Source: Planctomycetota bacterium
GTDB lineage: Bacteria > Planctomycetota > UBA1135 > GCA-002686595
Direction of reading: 5' to 3'
DNA: 64,000 nt
NCBI GenBank assembly: GCA_020853575.1
Contig: JADYYP010000020.1
Location: forward strand, 245,717 to 309,716
Positions within the stretch are counted from its first letter, which is position 1. Every line of letters starts with the position of its first letter. This document shows positions 1-9,796 of this stretch, piece after piece. The notes below the pieces were generated by a model. The model saw only the letters and a list, made by a program, of their open reading frames with translations, ran no database searches and had not been told where the DNA came from. The translations under genes and the position numbers were made by a program.

Positions 1-1
1 G

Positions 2-946
2 TCCGCCGTTCCGGCCTGGACCGTGGCCAGCATCGTGCAGGCCCATTTCGGAGGCCTCGAGCTGCCGCAGGGCAGCGCGAGCTCGCGCGCGGTCTACGAC
101 TTCGTTCACGCCGATTTGGTCAGCGGAGACTGGCGCGTCGCGACGCGCGCCCTGCGCTTGATCGCGGCCGTCGACGACTCACTGGCCGCGCCGGCCTTGA
201 TCGAGGCCCTGCGCACCTGGATCGCCCGTCGCACGAGTGGCGGCGGATCGCGGCGCATCGAAGGCGAGCTCGTCAACGCCCTGCGCGCGCGCTCCGGGGT
301 GAACATCGGTGCGTCACCCGACGCCTGGCGAGCTTGGTGGGCTGCTCGCGGAACAGCGCCTGTCGCGCCGCGCTCCGACGAGCAGCGCGCCGAGTCGCGC
401 GCGGCGTTCTTCGGCCTGCGACCGGTCAGCGACCGAGTCACGTTCCTGTTGGATCGTTCGGGGTCGATGGCGGCCAACTTCGAAGGCCAGGGCACGCGCT
501 ACCGCGAGGCCATCCGCCAGATGTCGGCCTTCTTGGAGTCGCTCGGTCCAGGAACGCGCTTCCGAGTGCTGTTGTTCGAGTCCAACGTGCACGTATGGAA
601 GGACAAGCTGCAAGACGCGACGCCGGAGAACTTGAGGCTCGCGCAGACCTGGGCCGCGGAGCGACGCCCCGACGGAGGCACCCAGCTGCGGCCCGCGGTC
701 GAGCAGATCCTGCGTCTTGGCTCCGGAGGCGAAGTCGACCTGAAGCGCTTGGAAGAGGACACGGTGGTCGTGCTGTGCGATGGCGCCACCGAGGAAGGGC
801 CGAGTTGGGTCGCGCCGCTGCTCGAACGCATCGGACCGGAATGCTGCGTCGCGTTCTACTGCGTTCAACTCGGCTCCGGTGGCGACGGCGCGCTGCAGCA
901 ACTCGCCGAATTGAGCGGCGGGCAATTCGTCGCGTGCGACGGCTGA
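2..946 (+). CDS. HEAT/von Willebrand factor A domain protein (5' partial)
   Basis: The frame is open to the left edge (base 2), so the N-terminus probably lies outside the window; a GTG at 23 is the first candidate start inside it. The first part is helical and HEAT-like, followed by a Trp-rich linker (AWRAWWAARG) and then a VWA domain with the metal-ion-dependent adhesion site DRSGS at about residue 144 counted from the GTG. VWA domains of this kind bind protein ligands through a divalent metal. The same order (HEAT-like helices, WW linker, DxSGS VWA) occurs in the 657-aa protein at 56562-58535, so the two look like paralogs. The stop codon sits inside a hairpin (941-961). Substrate and partners cannot be told from sequence. 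The VWA call is firm; the cellular role is unknown. Confidence 0.8.
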   Translation, partial: SAVPAWTVASIVQAHFGGLELPQGSASSRAVYDFVHADLVSGDWRVATRALRLIAAVDDSLAAPALIEALRTWIARRTSGGGSRRIEGELVNALRARSGVNIGASPDAWRAWWAARGTAPVAPRSDEQRAESRAAFFGLRPVSDRVTFLLDRSGSMAANFEGQGTRYREAIRQMSAFLESLGPGTRFRVLLFESNVHVWKDKLQDATPENLRLAQTWAAERRPDGGTQLRPAVEQILRLGSGGEVDLKRLEEDTVVVLCDGATEEGPSWVAPLLERIGPECCVAFYCVQLGSGGDGALQQLAELSGGQFVACDG

Positions 947-961
947 GCGGCGCGCTCAGCC
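941..961 (+). terminator. hairpin at the end of the VWA gene
   Basis: A perfect 8-bp inverted repeat (GGCTGAGC / GCTCAGCC) with a 5-nt loop; the TGA stop of the VWA gene is within the left arm. No T-run follows, so it is a weak or factor-assisted terminator at best. Confidence 0.4.
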
Positions 962-1355
962 AAGAGTAGCGCGGAGTTCCGCGCGCGTTGGAAGTGCCTA
1001 GCGCGAGAGCCGGCTGCGACCGTACCGTTCCTCGGCGGCGCCCACCTCGCTCGGACCCGCTCACCCGCGCAGCGTGCGTCCATCCGTCGAAGGACGCAAT
1101 CGCATCGGGAACTCGCACCGGCGGCGCTCGCGGGCGCTCCAGGAGTGCCACGAGGGTGTTCACTTCGGCCCTTGGCCGTCGCTACACTCGCGGGTCTCTC
1201 GAACGACCGTTCAAACGTCCCAGAACGGTCGATCGCGGGGCCTCGAGCGAGAGGTTGCGGGCTCTCCGTACACCCCTGCCAAGGCGCGAGAACATCGCCG
1301 CGCGATCCGCCCCCCGCGGGGCCCGTGCGAGCGCCGTCCCCGATGGTCCGCCCAC
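947..1355. other. intergenic region upstream of the nuo operon
   Basis: 409 bases without a convincing gene. The open frames here are Arg/Pro/Ser-rich and look like shadows of GC-rich noncoding DNA. Apart from the hairpin at 941-961 and a promoter-like element at 1159-1188 I see no clear feature. If that promoter is right, the nuo mRNA has a leader of about 160 nt; no riboswitch could be recognised. Confidence 0.5.
1159..1188 (+). promoter_or_regulatory. candidate nuo operon promoter
   Basis: TTCACT at 1159-1164 and TACACT at 1183-1188, separated by 18 bp, are upstream of nuoA. The TACACT box, preceded by GC, resembles the -10-like boxes seen before several other genes in this window. Not proven. 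Confidence 0.3.
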
Positions 1356-1730
1356 ATGCTGGAACGCTACGCACCGATCTTGTTGTTCGCGCTGCTCGTC
1401 GCGGGCTTCGCGATCGCCAACCTGATCATCTCCGACGTGCTCGGCAAGAAGCGCCGCGCGATCGGCAAGGCCAACCCCTACGAGTCGGGCATGGACCCCA
1501 TCGGCAGCGCGCGCGTGCGTCTGTCGATCCACTTCTACCTCGTCGCGGTGCTGTTCATCCTGTTCGACGTCGAGTCGATTTTCCTCGTTCCGTGGGCCGC
1601 GAGCGCGCGCTGGCTCGCCGACCACGGGGTCGGACAACTGGTGTTCTTCGAGATCGCGGCCTTCGTCGGCGTCTTGGCCGTCGGGCTGGTCTACGTCTGG
1701 CGCAAGGGAGGACTCGAATGGGATCGCTGA
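1356..1730 (+). CDS. nuoA: NADH-quinone oxidoreductase subunit A
   Basis: 124-aa membrane subunit of respiratory complex I (proton-pumping NADH:quinone oxidoreductase), at the junction of the peripheral and membrane arms. Three hydrophobic segments are visible. The family-typical stretch with PYESGMDP, then the acidic FDVE in the second helix, is present at about residues 43-75. The frame is open far upstream, but the ATG at 1356 gives the usual NuoA length and begins directly with the first membrane helix. First gene of a 14-gene operon; it overlaps nuoB by 13 bp. Confidence 0.95.
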   Translation: MLERYAPILLFALLVAGFAIANLIISDVLGKKRRAIGKANPYESGMDPIGSARVRLSIHFYLVAVLFILFDVESIFLVPWAASARWLADHGVGQLVFFEIAAFVGVLAVGLVYVWRKGGLEWDR

Positions 1731-2386
1731 AACCGGTCGGCCCCGACCAGGCCTCCGACCAGAGCGCGTTCGGCTTCGTGGCCACGCGCACCGACTGGCT
1801 GATCAACTGGGGCCGCAAGAACAGTCTGTGGCCGATGCCCCTGGGGCTGTCGTGCTGCGGCATCGAGCTGATGGCGATGCTCGGCCCCAAATTCGACCTG
1901 GCGCGTTTCGGCGCCGAAGCCGCGCGCTTCACGCCGCGCCAATGCGACCTGTTGGTGATCGCGGGCACCCTGACCTGGAAGATGGCCCAGGCAGCCCGCA
2001 CGATCTACGACCAGATGCCCGATCCGAAGTGGGTCATCGCCATGGGCGTGTGCTCGAGCTCAGGCGGCATGTACGACAGCTACGCGGTCGTGCAGGGCGT
2101 GGACTCGATCCTGCCCGTCGACGTCTACGTGCCCGGCTGTCCACCGCGCCCCGACGCGGTCATCGACGCCATCCTCAAGCTGCAGAAGAAGATCGAGCGC
2201 GAGGATCCGCTCGGCCGCCTGCTCGGCAGCGCCCCGCCGATCGGCAGCGAGAGCGGCAGCGGCAAGCTGCAATTCCAGCCCAATTTCGGCCACCACAAGT
2301 CGGGTCTCGACAAGCACGCCCACGATCCCAAGGCGCGCCAGGCGATCGGTGACCCGGCGCCGCGCAGGACGGAGGTCAAGCCGTGA
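1718..2386 (+). CDS. nuoB: NADH-quinone oxidoreductase subunit B
   Basis: 222-aa peripheral-arm subunit that carries the terminal [4Fe-4S] cluster N2, which passes electrons to quinone. The ligand cysteines are visible: the tandem pair in LSCCGIELM, one in [11 protein letters not shown] and one in VPGCPPRP. The ATG at 1718 lies inside the end of nuoA and gives the normal length; the longer upstream open frame is a shadow. The C-terminal tail after about residue 165 is longer than in many NuoB proteins and Gly/Ser-rich. It overlaps nuoC by four bases (GTGA). Confidence 0.96.
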   Translation: MGSLKPVGPDQASDQSAFGFVATRTDWLINWGRKNSLWPMPLGLSCCGIELMAMLGPKFDLARFGAEAARFTPRQCDLLVIAGTLTWKMAQAARTIYDQMPDPKWVIAMGVCSSSGGMYDSYAVVQGVDSILPVDVYVPGCPPRPDAVIDAILKLQKKIEREDPLGRLLGSAPPIGSESGSGKLQFQPNFGHHKSGLDKHAHDPKARQAIGDPAPRRTEVKP

Positions 2387-2892
2387 GCGAGCAGCTGACA
2401 GCTCCGCGCTTTGCGGCGGCGCTCGAGGGACTGGCGCACCGCGTGGTGGCCCACCCCGACGGAGCGGCGATCGAGGTCGAACAGGCGGCGTTGCACGACG
2501 TGCTGCGCGCGCTGCGCGATCGCGCGGGCTTCGCGATGTGCACCTTCGTGACCGCCATCGATCACTATCCGCGTGAGCCGCGCTTCCAACTGCACCACCA
2601 GTTGCTCTCGCTCGAGCACAGGGATCGCGTGCGCGTCCAATGCACCTTGAGCGGCGCCAGCGCGCCGACCTGCTCGGATCTGTGGCCGGGGGCCAACTGG
2701 ATGGAGCGCGAGTGCTTCGACATGTTCGGGATCCACTTCACGGGTCACCCCGACCTGCGCCGGCTGCTGATGCCCGAGGGCTACGAGCACCACCCGCTGC
2801 GCAAGGAGTTCCCGCACCACGGCATCGAACCCGACAAGCTCTACCGCGATTGGGATCGCAAGCGCCGCGAAGGCTGGACGGAAACGCCATGA
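2383..2892 (+). CDS. nuoC: NADH-quinone oxidoreductase subunit C
   Basis: 169-aa soluble peripheral-arm subunit (30-kDa family) that packs against NuoD near the quinone site. The family signature is visible in the C-terminal half: EREC.DMFGI, then [11 protein letters not shown] and HPLRK. GTG start within the 4-bp overlap with nuoB. It is a separate protein here, not fused to NuoD as in E. coli. It overlaps nuoD by ATGA, consistent with coupled translation. Confidence 0.95.
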   Translation: MSEQLTAPRFAAALEGLAHRVVAHPDGAAIEVEQAALHDVLRALRDRAGFAMCTFVTAIDHYPREPRFQLHHQLLSLEHRDRVRVQCTLSGASAPTCSDLWPGANWMERECFDMFGIHFTGHPDLRRLLMPEGYEHHPLRKEFPHHGIEPDKLYRDWDRKRREGWTETP

Positions 2893-4124
2893 CGACGACG
2901 CGAGTCTTCGAATACGCGCCCACGGCGCCCACGCTCGACGCCGACGACCCGCTGCACGGCGAGTTGCTGACGCTCAACATGGGGCCGCAGCACCCTGCGA
3001 CACACGGCGTGTTGCGGCTGCTGATCACGCTCGACGGCGAGCGCATCGTCAAGTGCGATCCGGTGGTGGGTTACTTGCACCGCGGCAAGGAGAAGAGCTG
3101 CGAAACGCTGGGCTGGCACAAGTTCTTCCCGCACACCGATCGCCTCGACTACGTGCAGCCGCTGACCAACAACGTGGGCTACGCGTTGGCGGTCGAACAA
3201 CTCGCGGGCATCGAGGCCCCGCCGCGCGCGCAAGTGATCCGCGTGCTCCTGATGGAGCTCTCGCGCATCATGGCGCACCTGATCTACATCGGCACGCAGT
3301 CGATCGACCTCGGTGCCGTGACGATCTTCTTCTACTCGTTCAAGGAGCGCGAACGGCTCTACGACATCCTCGACGCCTACACCGGCCACCGCATGAACAA
3401 CACGTACGTGCGCATCGGCGGCGTGTATGCGGACGTGGAGTCGGGTGTCGAGAGCCTGATCGAGAAGTTCCTCGAGGACTTCCCGGTGGCGCTCGACGAG
3501 ATCGATCGGCTCCTCACACGCAATCGGATCTGGTACGACCGCAACCGCGGCATCGGCGTGATCTCGCGCGAGCAGGCGCTGGCCTCGTCGCTCACCGGAC
3601 CGGTGCTGCGCGGCAGCGGCGTCGATTGGGACCTGCGCCGCGCGCAGCCCTACTGCGGCTACGAGAACTATGAATTCGAGGTGCCGGTCGGAGCCGACGG
3701 CGATTGCTACGACCGCTACCTCGTGCGCATGCAGGAAATGCGCGAGTCGTGCCGCATCGTGCGCCAAGCATTGGAGCGCTTGAAGACCACGCCGGGCGAG
3801 GTGTTGATCGAGGACCGTCGCTTCGTGCTGCCGCCCAAGGATCTGGTGCACAGCTCGATGGAAGAGCTGATCTTCCAGTTCAAGCTGGTCACCGACATGC
3901 GCTTGCCCAGAGCGCAGTGCTACCGCGGCATCGAGTCGTCCAAGGGCGAGCTCGGTTTCTTCCTGGCGAGCGATGGCTCGTCGAAGCCCCTGCGCTGCCA
4001 CATCCGCGCGCCGGGGTTGATGAACATCCAAGCGTTGCCGCTGTTGGCGCACGGCCGCTTGTTCTCCGACATGGTCTCGCTGATCGGTTCCCTGGACTTC
4101 GTCATGGGCGAGGTGGATCGCTGA
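2889..4124 (+). CDS. nuoD: NADH-quinone oxidoreductase subunit D
   Basis: 411-aa 49-kDa-type subunit that forms the quinone-binding pocket with NuoB; the fold is related to [NiFe]-hydrogenase large subunits but without the metal ligands. Visible motifs include LNMGPQHPATHGVLR near residue 33, YLHRGKEK near 64, and NRIWYDRNRGIGV in the middle. The ATG at 2889 overlaps the nuoC stop. The length is normal for the family. The C-terminal EVDR ending is typical, and the stop overlaps the nuoE start by one base. Confidence 0.97.
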   Translation: MTTTRVFEYAPTAPTLDADDPLHGELLTLNMGPQHPATHGVLRLLITLDGERIVKCDPVVGYLHRGKEKSCETLGWHKFFPHTDRLDYVQPLTNNVGYALAVEQLAGIEAPPRAQVIRVLLMELSRIMAHLIYIGTQSIDLGAVTIFFYSFKERERLYDILDAYTGHRMNNTYVRIGGVYADVESGVESLIEKFLEDFPVALDEIDRLLTRNRIWYDRNRGIGVISREQALASSLTGPVLRGSGVDWDLRRAQPYCGYENYEFEVPVGADGDCYDRYLVRMQEMRESCRIVRQALERLKTTPGEVLIEDRRFVLPPKDLVHSSMEELIFQFKLVTDMRLPRAQCYRGIESSKGELGFFLASDGSSKPLRCHIRAPGLMNIQALPLLAHGRLFSDMVSLIGSLDFVMGEVDR

Positions 4125-4594
4125 TGGCACTGCCGCAGACATTGATCGACGAGTTCAACACGCTCGTCTCGCACTATCCCGAGCGCCGTGCGGGCTTGAT
4201 CCCCGCGCTGCACCGTTGCCAAGAAGAACTCGGTGGCTGGCTCAGCCCGCAGACCATCGAGGATCTCGCGGCGTTCTTCGGCCTCGAGCCGGTCGAGGTC
4301 TTCGGGGTCGCGACTTTCTACCCGATGTTCCGACTCACCCCGCGCGGCAAGCACCTGGTCAGCGTGTGCCACAACATCTCGTGCACCTTGCGCGGTGGCG
4401 AGGAGCTCCTGACTCACGTGTGCAAGGTCACCGGCGCGCCGGTGGGCGGCACCTCGCCCGACGGCAAGTTCAGCGTCGTGCGCGTCGAATGCCAGGGCGC
4501 CTGCGCCAACGCTCCGATGTTCGACCTCGACGGCGTGTATCACGAAGACCTCGACCCGAGCAAGGCGGAGAAGATCCTGAGGAGCGCACCGTGA
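4124..4594 (+). CDS. nuoE: NADH-quinone oxidoreductase subunit E
   Basis: 156-aa thioredoxin-fold subunit of the NADH-dehydrogenase module, carrying the [2Fe-2S] cluster N1a. The four ligands are seen as CHNISC and, about 40 residues later, CQGAC. An N-terminal helical region precedes the ferredoxin part, as usual. The ATG is read from the TGATG junction with nuoD. The stop overlaps the GTG of nuoF, so E and F, which form one module, are translationally linked. Confidence 0.96.
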   Translation: MALPQTLIDEFNTLVSHYPERRAGLIPALHRCQEELGGWLSPQTIEDLAAFFGLEPVEVFGVATFYPMFRLTPRGKHLVSVCHNISCTLRGGEELLTHVCKVTGAPVGGTSPDGKFSVVRVECQGACANAPMFDLDGVYHEDLDPSKAEKILRSAP

Positions 4595-5916
4595 AGGACT
4601 TCCCCAAGTACCTCCTGACACGCATCGGCGCGGCCGACTCCCACACGCTGCGCGTCTACCGCTCCCAGGGCGGCTACGAGACGCTGGAGCAGGTGCTCAA
4701 GAAGCCCTGGACGCCCGAGCAGGTGATCGGGGTGATGAAGGACTCAGGCTTGCGCGGGCGCGGCGGCGCGGGCTTCCCCACCGGCATGAAGTGGAGCTTC
4801 ATGCCCGACATCACCAAGGACCCGCGACCGCGCTACCTGGCGGTGAACGCCGACGAATCCGAGCCCGGCACCTGCAAGGACCGCGTGCTGATGGAGCGCG
4901 ACCCACACGGCCTGGTCGAGGGCTGCTTGATCGCGTGCTACGCCATGCGCGCCAAAGCGGCCTACATCTACGTGCGCGGCGAATATCGCTTGTCCTACAA
5001 CCGCCTGCAGGCGGCCATCGACGAAGCGCGCGCCGCGGGCTTGGTCGGCAAGAACATCCTCGGCAGCGACTTCTCCTGCGACATCTGGATGCACAAGGGC
5101 GCGGGCGCCTACATCTGCGGCGAAGAGACCGGCCTGATGGAGTCGCTCGAGGGCAAGCGCGGTCACCCGCGGCCCAAGCCGCCGTTCCCCGCAGGTTCAG
5201 GCCTGTGGAAGTCGCCGACGACGGTCAACAACGTCGAGACGATTTTCAACGCGCCCTTCATCGTCAAGAACGGCGCGGAGTGGTTCAAAGGCCTGGGCGT
5301 GCCGAAGAGCACCGGGAACTTCCTGTGCGGCATCTCGGGCCACGTCAACCGGCCCGGCGTGTACGAGTTGCCGTTCGGCGTCACCGCGCGCGAGATCATC
5401 GAGGATTGCGCCGGCGGCGTGTGGAAGGGCCGCAAGCTCAAGGCCTTCTTCCCCGGGGGCTCGTCGACAGGCCTGCTGCCGGCCTCGGCCGTCGACGTCG
5501 TGATGGACCACGACTCGGTCAAGGCCGCGGGCTCGATGTTCGGCACGGCGGCGATGATCGTGCTCGACGAAACCGCGTCGATCCCGCAGATCATGGACGT
5601 GACGCTGCGCTTCTACGACCACGAGAGCTGCGGGCAATGCAGCCAGTGCCGCGAAGGCACGCAGTGGTTGCACCAGATCTTCCACCGCATCGCGGTCGGC
5701 CGAGGTCAGCGCGAGGACCTCGACCTGCTCGTGAGCCTCTCGAACGGCATGGCGCCGGCGAAGACCATCTGCGCGCTCGCCGACGCGGCGGCGATCCCCA
5801 CGCTCGCGGCCATCAAGCACTTCCGCGCCGACTTCGAAGAGTGCGTCAAGCTCGGCCGCGATCCCAACGCACCGTCCCATCAGAGCGCACCCGAACTGCA
5901 CGAGGCGCACGCGTGA
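4591..5916 (+). CDS. nuoF: NADH-quinone oxidoreductase subunit F
   Basis: 441-aa subunit that binds NADH and FMN and holds [4Fe-4S] cluster N3; the electron entry point of complex I. The glycine-rich NADH site GRGGAGFPTGMKW is at residues 56-68, the flavin-site segment NADESEPGTCKDR follows near residue 85, and the iron-sulfur motif SCGQCSQCREGT starts near 346, with the fourth cysteine about 40 residues on. GTG start at 4591 in a 4-bp overlap with nuoE. Normal length. Confidence 0.97.
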   Translation: MKDFPKYLLTRIGAADSHTLRVYRSQGGYETLEQVLKKPWTPEQVIGVMKDSGLRGRGGAGFPTGMKWSFMPDITKDPRPRYLAVNADESEPGTCKDRVLMERDPHGLVEGCLIACYAMRAKAAYIYVRGEYRLSYNRLQAAIDEARAAGLVGKNILGSDFSCDIWMHKGAGAYICGEETGLMESLEGKRGHPRPKPPFPAGSGLWKSPTTVNNVETIFNAPFIVKNGAEWFKGLGVPKSTGNFLCGISGHVNRPGVYELPFGVTAREIIEDCAGGVWKGRKLKAFFPGGSSTGLLPASAVDVVMDHDSVKAAGSMFGTAAMIVLDETASIPQIMDVTLRFYDHESCGQCSQCREGTQWLHQIFHRIAVGRGQREDLDLLVSLSNGMAPAKTICALADAAAIPTLAAIKHFRADFEECVKLGRDPNAPSHQSAPELHEAHA

Positions 5917-7394
5917 CGAAGATCAACGTCAACGGACGCGACATCGAGGTCGACCCCAAGCAGCCGCTGATCCGCGCTTGCCACGACCACGGCGTCGACG
6001 TACCGATGTATTGCTATCACCCGGGCCTGACTCCGGTCGGCTCGTGCCGCATCTGTCAGGTCGAAGTGGCCGCGGCGCCGGGGCAGCCAGCGCGCGTGGT
6101 CGCGGCCTGCCGTACTCCGGTTTCCGAGGGCATGGTGGTCTCGACCGACACGCCCAAGGCCCACGAGACGCGCCGCGAGTGCCTCGAATTCCTGCTGAAG
6201 AACCACCCGCTCGACTGCCCGATCTGCGACAAGGCCGGCGAGTGCGATCTGCAGGACTACACCTTCAACGAGGGCCAAGCTCGGGGACGCTCGAGCGAAG
6301 CGCGCCGCAAGCTCCAGAAGCGCAAGTCGCTGGGCGACGTGATCGTGCTCGACGAGGAGCGCTGCATCCTGTGCTCGCGCTGCGTGCGCTTCTACGCCGA
6401 CGTCGTGAAGAAGCCGCAGTTGACCGTGGAGGGGTTGGGATCGCGCTCCGTGATCAACACCTTCATGGACAAGCCGCTCACCGGCAACTACCAGGGGAAC
6501 CTGGCGGACATCTGCCCGGTCGGTGCGCTGACCAGCAAGAAGTTCCGCTTCCAGGCGCGTGTGTGGAACCTGTCGAAGTCGCTCTCGACCTGCGCGGAAT
6601 GCTCGCGCGGCTGCTCGATCACCGTGGAGGCGTTGCGCGGCAAGGAAGTGAAGCGCTTCCGACCGCGTGCGAACGAGGCGATCAACAAGTGGTGGATGTG
6701 CGACGTCGGTCGACACGCGCTCGCGCCCGTGTCGCTGCCACTGGCGCCCGAGGGAAGCGCGCTCGGCGGCCGACTGCGCGCGGCCTGCATCCGCGGCTAC
6801 AACGGCCTCGAGCCCGCTGAGCTCCACGAAGCGCTGGCGGTCGCCGCCGACCTGGTCGCGGCCCACCCGCGGCCGCTCTTGGTGCTGTCGCCGTTCGCCA
6901 CCCAGGAAGAGGCTGGTGCCGCGCTCGAGCTCGCGCGTGCGCTGGGATCGCGCGTGTGCTTCGTGGCACCCGAGCCCAACGGGATGAAGGACGAGCTGTT
7001 GCACACCGGCGACCCTTGCCCGAACCGGCGCGGACTCAGCCAGTTGGGCTGCGAGGCACTTTCCCCCAGCGCGGTGATCGAGGCGCTCAAGGGCGCCCGA
7101 TCGGCGTTGCTCGTCGGAGAACGCGTGCTCGAAACCGTCGGCTGCGACGCCCTCGGCGCACTCCCGAGCGCGTTGCGCTTGGTCGTGTTCGACGTCGTCG
7201 CGCGCGATCTCGCGGCCCTGGACGCGTGTATCGCGGTGCCGACGCACGTCGAGAAGCAGGGCCACTGGATCAACGTCGACGGTCACAAGGGCGTGCTCAA
7301 CGTCGCCGTGTCCGCGCCCCAGGGCGTGCGCATGCTCGACGCTTCGTTGCATGCGCTGTTGCAAATGGTCCGCGCGACCCCCGCCAAGGCATGA
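5913..7394 (+). CDS. nuoG: NADH-quinone oxidoreductase subunit G, short form
   Basis: 493-aa peripheral subunit. In order it has a [2Fe-2S] ferredoxin domain (YCYHPGL then CRIC), the His/Cys cluster site (HPLDCPICDKAGECDLQDY), a second ferredoxin site (CILCSRCVRF), and then CAECSRGC with another cysteine 28 residues later, matching the layout of the extra N7 cluster found in some bacteria. The rest is only a short remnant of the molybdopterin-oxidoreductase-like domain; NuoG is usually about 680-900 aa. The frame runs cleanly into nuoH with no sign of a frameshift, so the short form looks natural. GTG start overlapping nuoF. Confidence 0.93.
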   Translation: MTKINVNGRDIEVDPKQPLIRACHDHGVDVPMYCYHPGLTPVGSCRICQVEVAAAPGQPARVVAACRTPVSEGMVVSTDTPKAHETRRECLEFLLKNHPLDCPICDKAGECDLQDYTFNEGQARGRSSEARRKLQKRKSLGDVIVLDEERCILCSRCVRFYADVVKKPQLTVEGLGSRSVINTFMDKPLTGNYQGNLADICPVGALTSKKFRFQARVWNLSKSLSTCAECSRGCSITVEALRGKEVKRFRPRANEAINKWWMCDVGRHALAPVSLPLAPEGSALGGRLRAACIRGYNGLEPAELHEALAVAADLVAAHPRPLLVLSPFATQEEAGAALELARALGSRVCFVAPEPNGMKDELLHTGDPCPNRRGLSQLGCEALSPSAVIEALKGARSALLVGERVLETVGCDALGALPSALRLVVFDVVARDLAALDACIAVPTHVEKQGHWINVDGHKGVLNVAVSAPQGVRMLDASLHALLQMVRATPAKA

Positions 7395-7401
7395 GAGCGC
7401 G

Positions 7402-8427
7402 ATGCAAGACGTCCCCGAACTCGTGATCTGGATCGCCAAGATCGTGCTGATCTTCGGCGGGATGATCGCCACCGCGGCGATCATGTCGCTCGCCGAACGC
7501 AAGGTCTCGGCGTGGATGCAGTACCGCTACGGCCCCAACCGCGTCGGGCCCTTCGGCCTGCTGCAGCCGCTGGCCGACGGGGTGAAGTTCATCTTCAAGG
7601 AGGAGCTGATCCCCGCGGGCGCCAACAAGCTGCTGTTCCGCCTGGCGCCAGCGCTGGCGGCGATGCCCTCGATGCTGACGATCGCGGTGATCCCGATCGG
7701 CACCACAGCGGTGATCGGCGGGCGCGAGATCCCGCTGGGCATCGCGCAGCTCGACATCGGGATCATGTACATGCTCGCGATCGGTGGCCTGGGCGTGTAC
7801 GGAGTGATCCTGGGAGGCTGGGCCTCGAACTCGAAGTACTCGATGCTCGGCGGACTGCGCGCAGCGGCACAGATGATCAGCTACGAGCTGACGCTGATCC
7901 TCTCGATCCTGGCGATCGTCGCGCTCTCCGGCTCGCTCGACCTGAACGAGATCGTCGCCTCGCAGCGCGAGATCGGGGACTGGAACATCTGCACGCCGAT
8001 GGGCGTGCTGGCCTTCGTGTTGTTCACGATCGCTTCCTTCGCGGAGACCAACCGCCACCCCTTCGACTTCGCCGAGTGCGAGCCCGAGCTGGTCGGCGGC
8101 TTCCACACCGAGTACTCGGCCATGCGCTTCGCGCTGTACTTCATCGGCGAGTACTGCGCGATGACGGTGATGTCGAGCCTCAACGCCACGCTGTTCTTCG
8201 GCGGGCCTTCGGTGCCGTTCATGCCCGACGCGCACTGGGCGCTGGGCGTGCTGGCCTTCCTGATCAAGGCTGGGTTCTTCCTGTTCCTGTTCATCTGGGT
8301 GCGCTGGACGTTGCCGCGCCTGCGCTTCGACCAACTGATGCGCTTGGGATGGAGAGTGATGCTGCCCTTGGCGCTGTTCAACCTGCTCGCGACCGGCGCT
8401 TGGATCGCCTTCACTGGAGACCACTGA
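7402..8427 (+). CDS. nuoH: NADH-quinone oxidoreductase subunit H
   Basis: 341-aa multi-helix membrane subunit that forms part of the quinone chamber and links redox chemistry to the membrane arm. The conserved segments are visible: ERKVSAWMQYRYGPNRVGP near residue 32 and the acidic loop ETNRHPFDFAECE near 215. About eight hydrophobic segments. The ATG at 7402 is 7 bp after the nuoG stop; the upstream in-frame extension is a shadow. Ends one base before nuoI. Confidence 0.96.
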   Translation: MQDVPELVIWIAKIVLIFGGMIATAAIMSLAERKVSAWMQYRYGPNRVGPFGLLQPLADGVKFIFKEELIPAGANKLLFRLAPALAAMPSMLTIAVIPIGTTAVIGGREIPLGIAQLDIGIMYMLAIGGLGVYGVILGGWASNSKYSMLGGLRAAAQMISYELTLILSILAIVALSGSLDLNEIVASQREIGDWNICTPMGVLAFVLFTIASFAETNRHPFDFAECEPELVGGFHTEYSAMRFALYFIGEYCAMTVMSSLNATLFFGGPSVPFMPDAHWALGVLAFLIKAGFFLFLFIWVRWTLPRLRFDQLMRLGWRVMLPLALFNLLATGAWIAFTGDH

Positions 8428-8428
8428 C

Positions 8429-8937
8429 ATGGTCGTCGTTCAACGCAAGGAGCTGACGCTGCTCGAGCGGCTCTACTTGCCGGAAGTCGTGCGCGGACTC
8501 TCGATCACCTTCCGCAAGTTCTTCGAGAAGCCCATCACGCGCCAGTACCCGGAGCAGCCGCTTCCGAAAGACGCGGTCACCCGCGGCCAACCGCGCCTGG
8601 TGGTGAAGGACGACGGCAACATCGCCTGCGTGGCGTGCGGCATGTGCGAAGTCGCTTGTCCGGCCTACGCGATCACCATCGACGGTGGTGAGACCGACCG
8701 CGGCATCGAGCGCGAGCCCAAGCGCTTCGACATCGACATGCTGCGCTGCATCCTGTGCGGCTTCTGCGAGGAAGCGTGCCCCAAGGACGCGATCTTCATG
8801 TCCGACGAGCTCGAGCTCGCCGATTTCTCGCGCGCGGCGCTGTTGTACGACATCGAGAAGCTCAAGCGACCCAAGTCCACGCTCCAGAAGCGCATCGACT
8901 ACGTGTACAAGCTCAACAATCGTTGGCGGAGGGCCCC

Positions 8938-8941
<4 letters not shown>
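8429..8941 (+). CDS. nuoI: NADH-quinone oxidoreductase subunit I
   Basis: 170-aa peripheral-arm subunit with two [4Fe-4S] clusters (N6a and N6b) leading electrons towards NuoB. Both ferredoxin motifs are intact: CVACGMCEVACP and CILCGFCEEACP. An N-terminal amphipathic stretch (LYLPEVVRGLSITFRKFF) matches the membrane-associating part of the family. The start is one base after the nuoH stop. The C-terminus ends with a basic tail overlapping the nuoJ GTG. Confidence 0.97.
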
Positions 8942-9470
<529 letters not shown>

Positions 9471-9474
<4 letters not shown>

Positions 9475-9791
9475 GCTTCCCCCCCGAGCATCTGCTGCTC
9501 CTCTCGGCCGCGCTGTTCGCGCTGGGCGTGTTGGGCTTCCTGATCCGACGCAACGTGATCGTCTCGCTGATGTGCATCGAGCTGATGCTCAATGCCGCCA
9601 ACCTGACGTTCTTGGCCGCGAGCCGCTTGCACAGCGGCAGCGAGACGCCCGACCTGCAGGGCCCGATCTTCACGATCTTCGTGATCACCGTCGCGGCCGC
9701 CGAAGCCGCCGTCGGACTGGCGTTGATCATCGCGCTCTATCGCTTGAAGCAATCGGCGGACATCGACGCCACGACGGAGATGAAGGGTTAG
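9471..9791 (+). CDS. nuoK: NADH-quinone oxidoreductase subunit K
   Basis: 106-aa membrane-arm subunit with three helices, homologous to MrpC of Mrp antiporters. The two membrane glutamates used in proton transfer are visible: one in MCIELMLNAANL and one in the AAAEAAVGLAL segment. The ATG at 9471 overlaps the nuoJ stop. The C-terminus is slightly longer than the E. coli protein. The gap to nuoL is 5 bp. Confidence 0.95.
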
Positions 9792-9796
9792 TCGCC

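Noticed and set aside
988..1425. Open frame in the gap before nuoA
   Set aside because: Composition is that of noncoding GC-rich DNA, no ribosome-binding site, and it runs into nuoA in another frame.
2841..4142. Long open minus-strand frame opposite nuoD (and similar ones opposite nuoG, nuoL, nuoM and the AsmA-like gene)
   Set aside because: In GC-rich DNA antisense frames of real genes stay open; the translations are Arg/His/Val/Gln-rich without recognisable domains.
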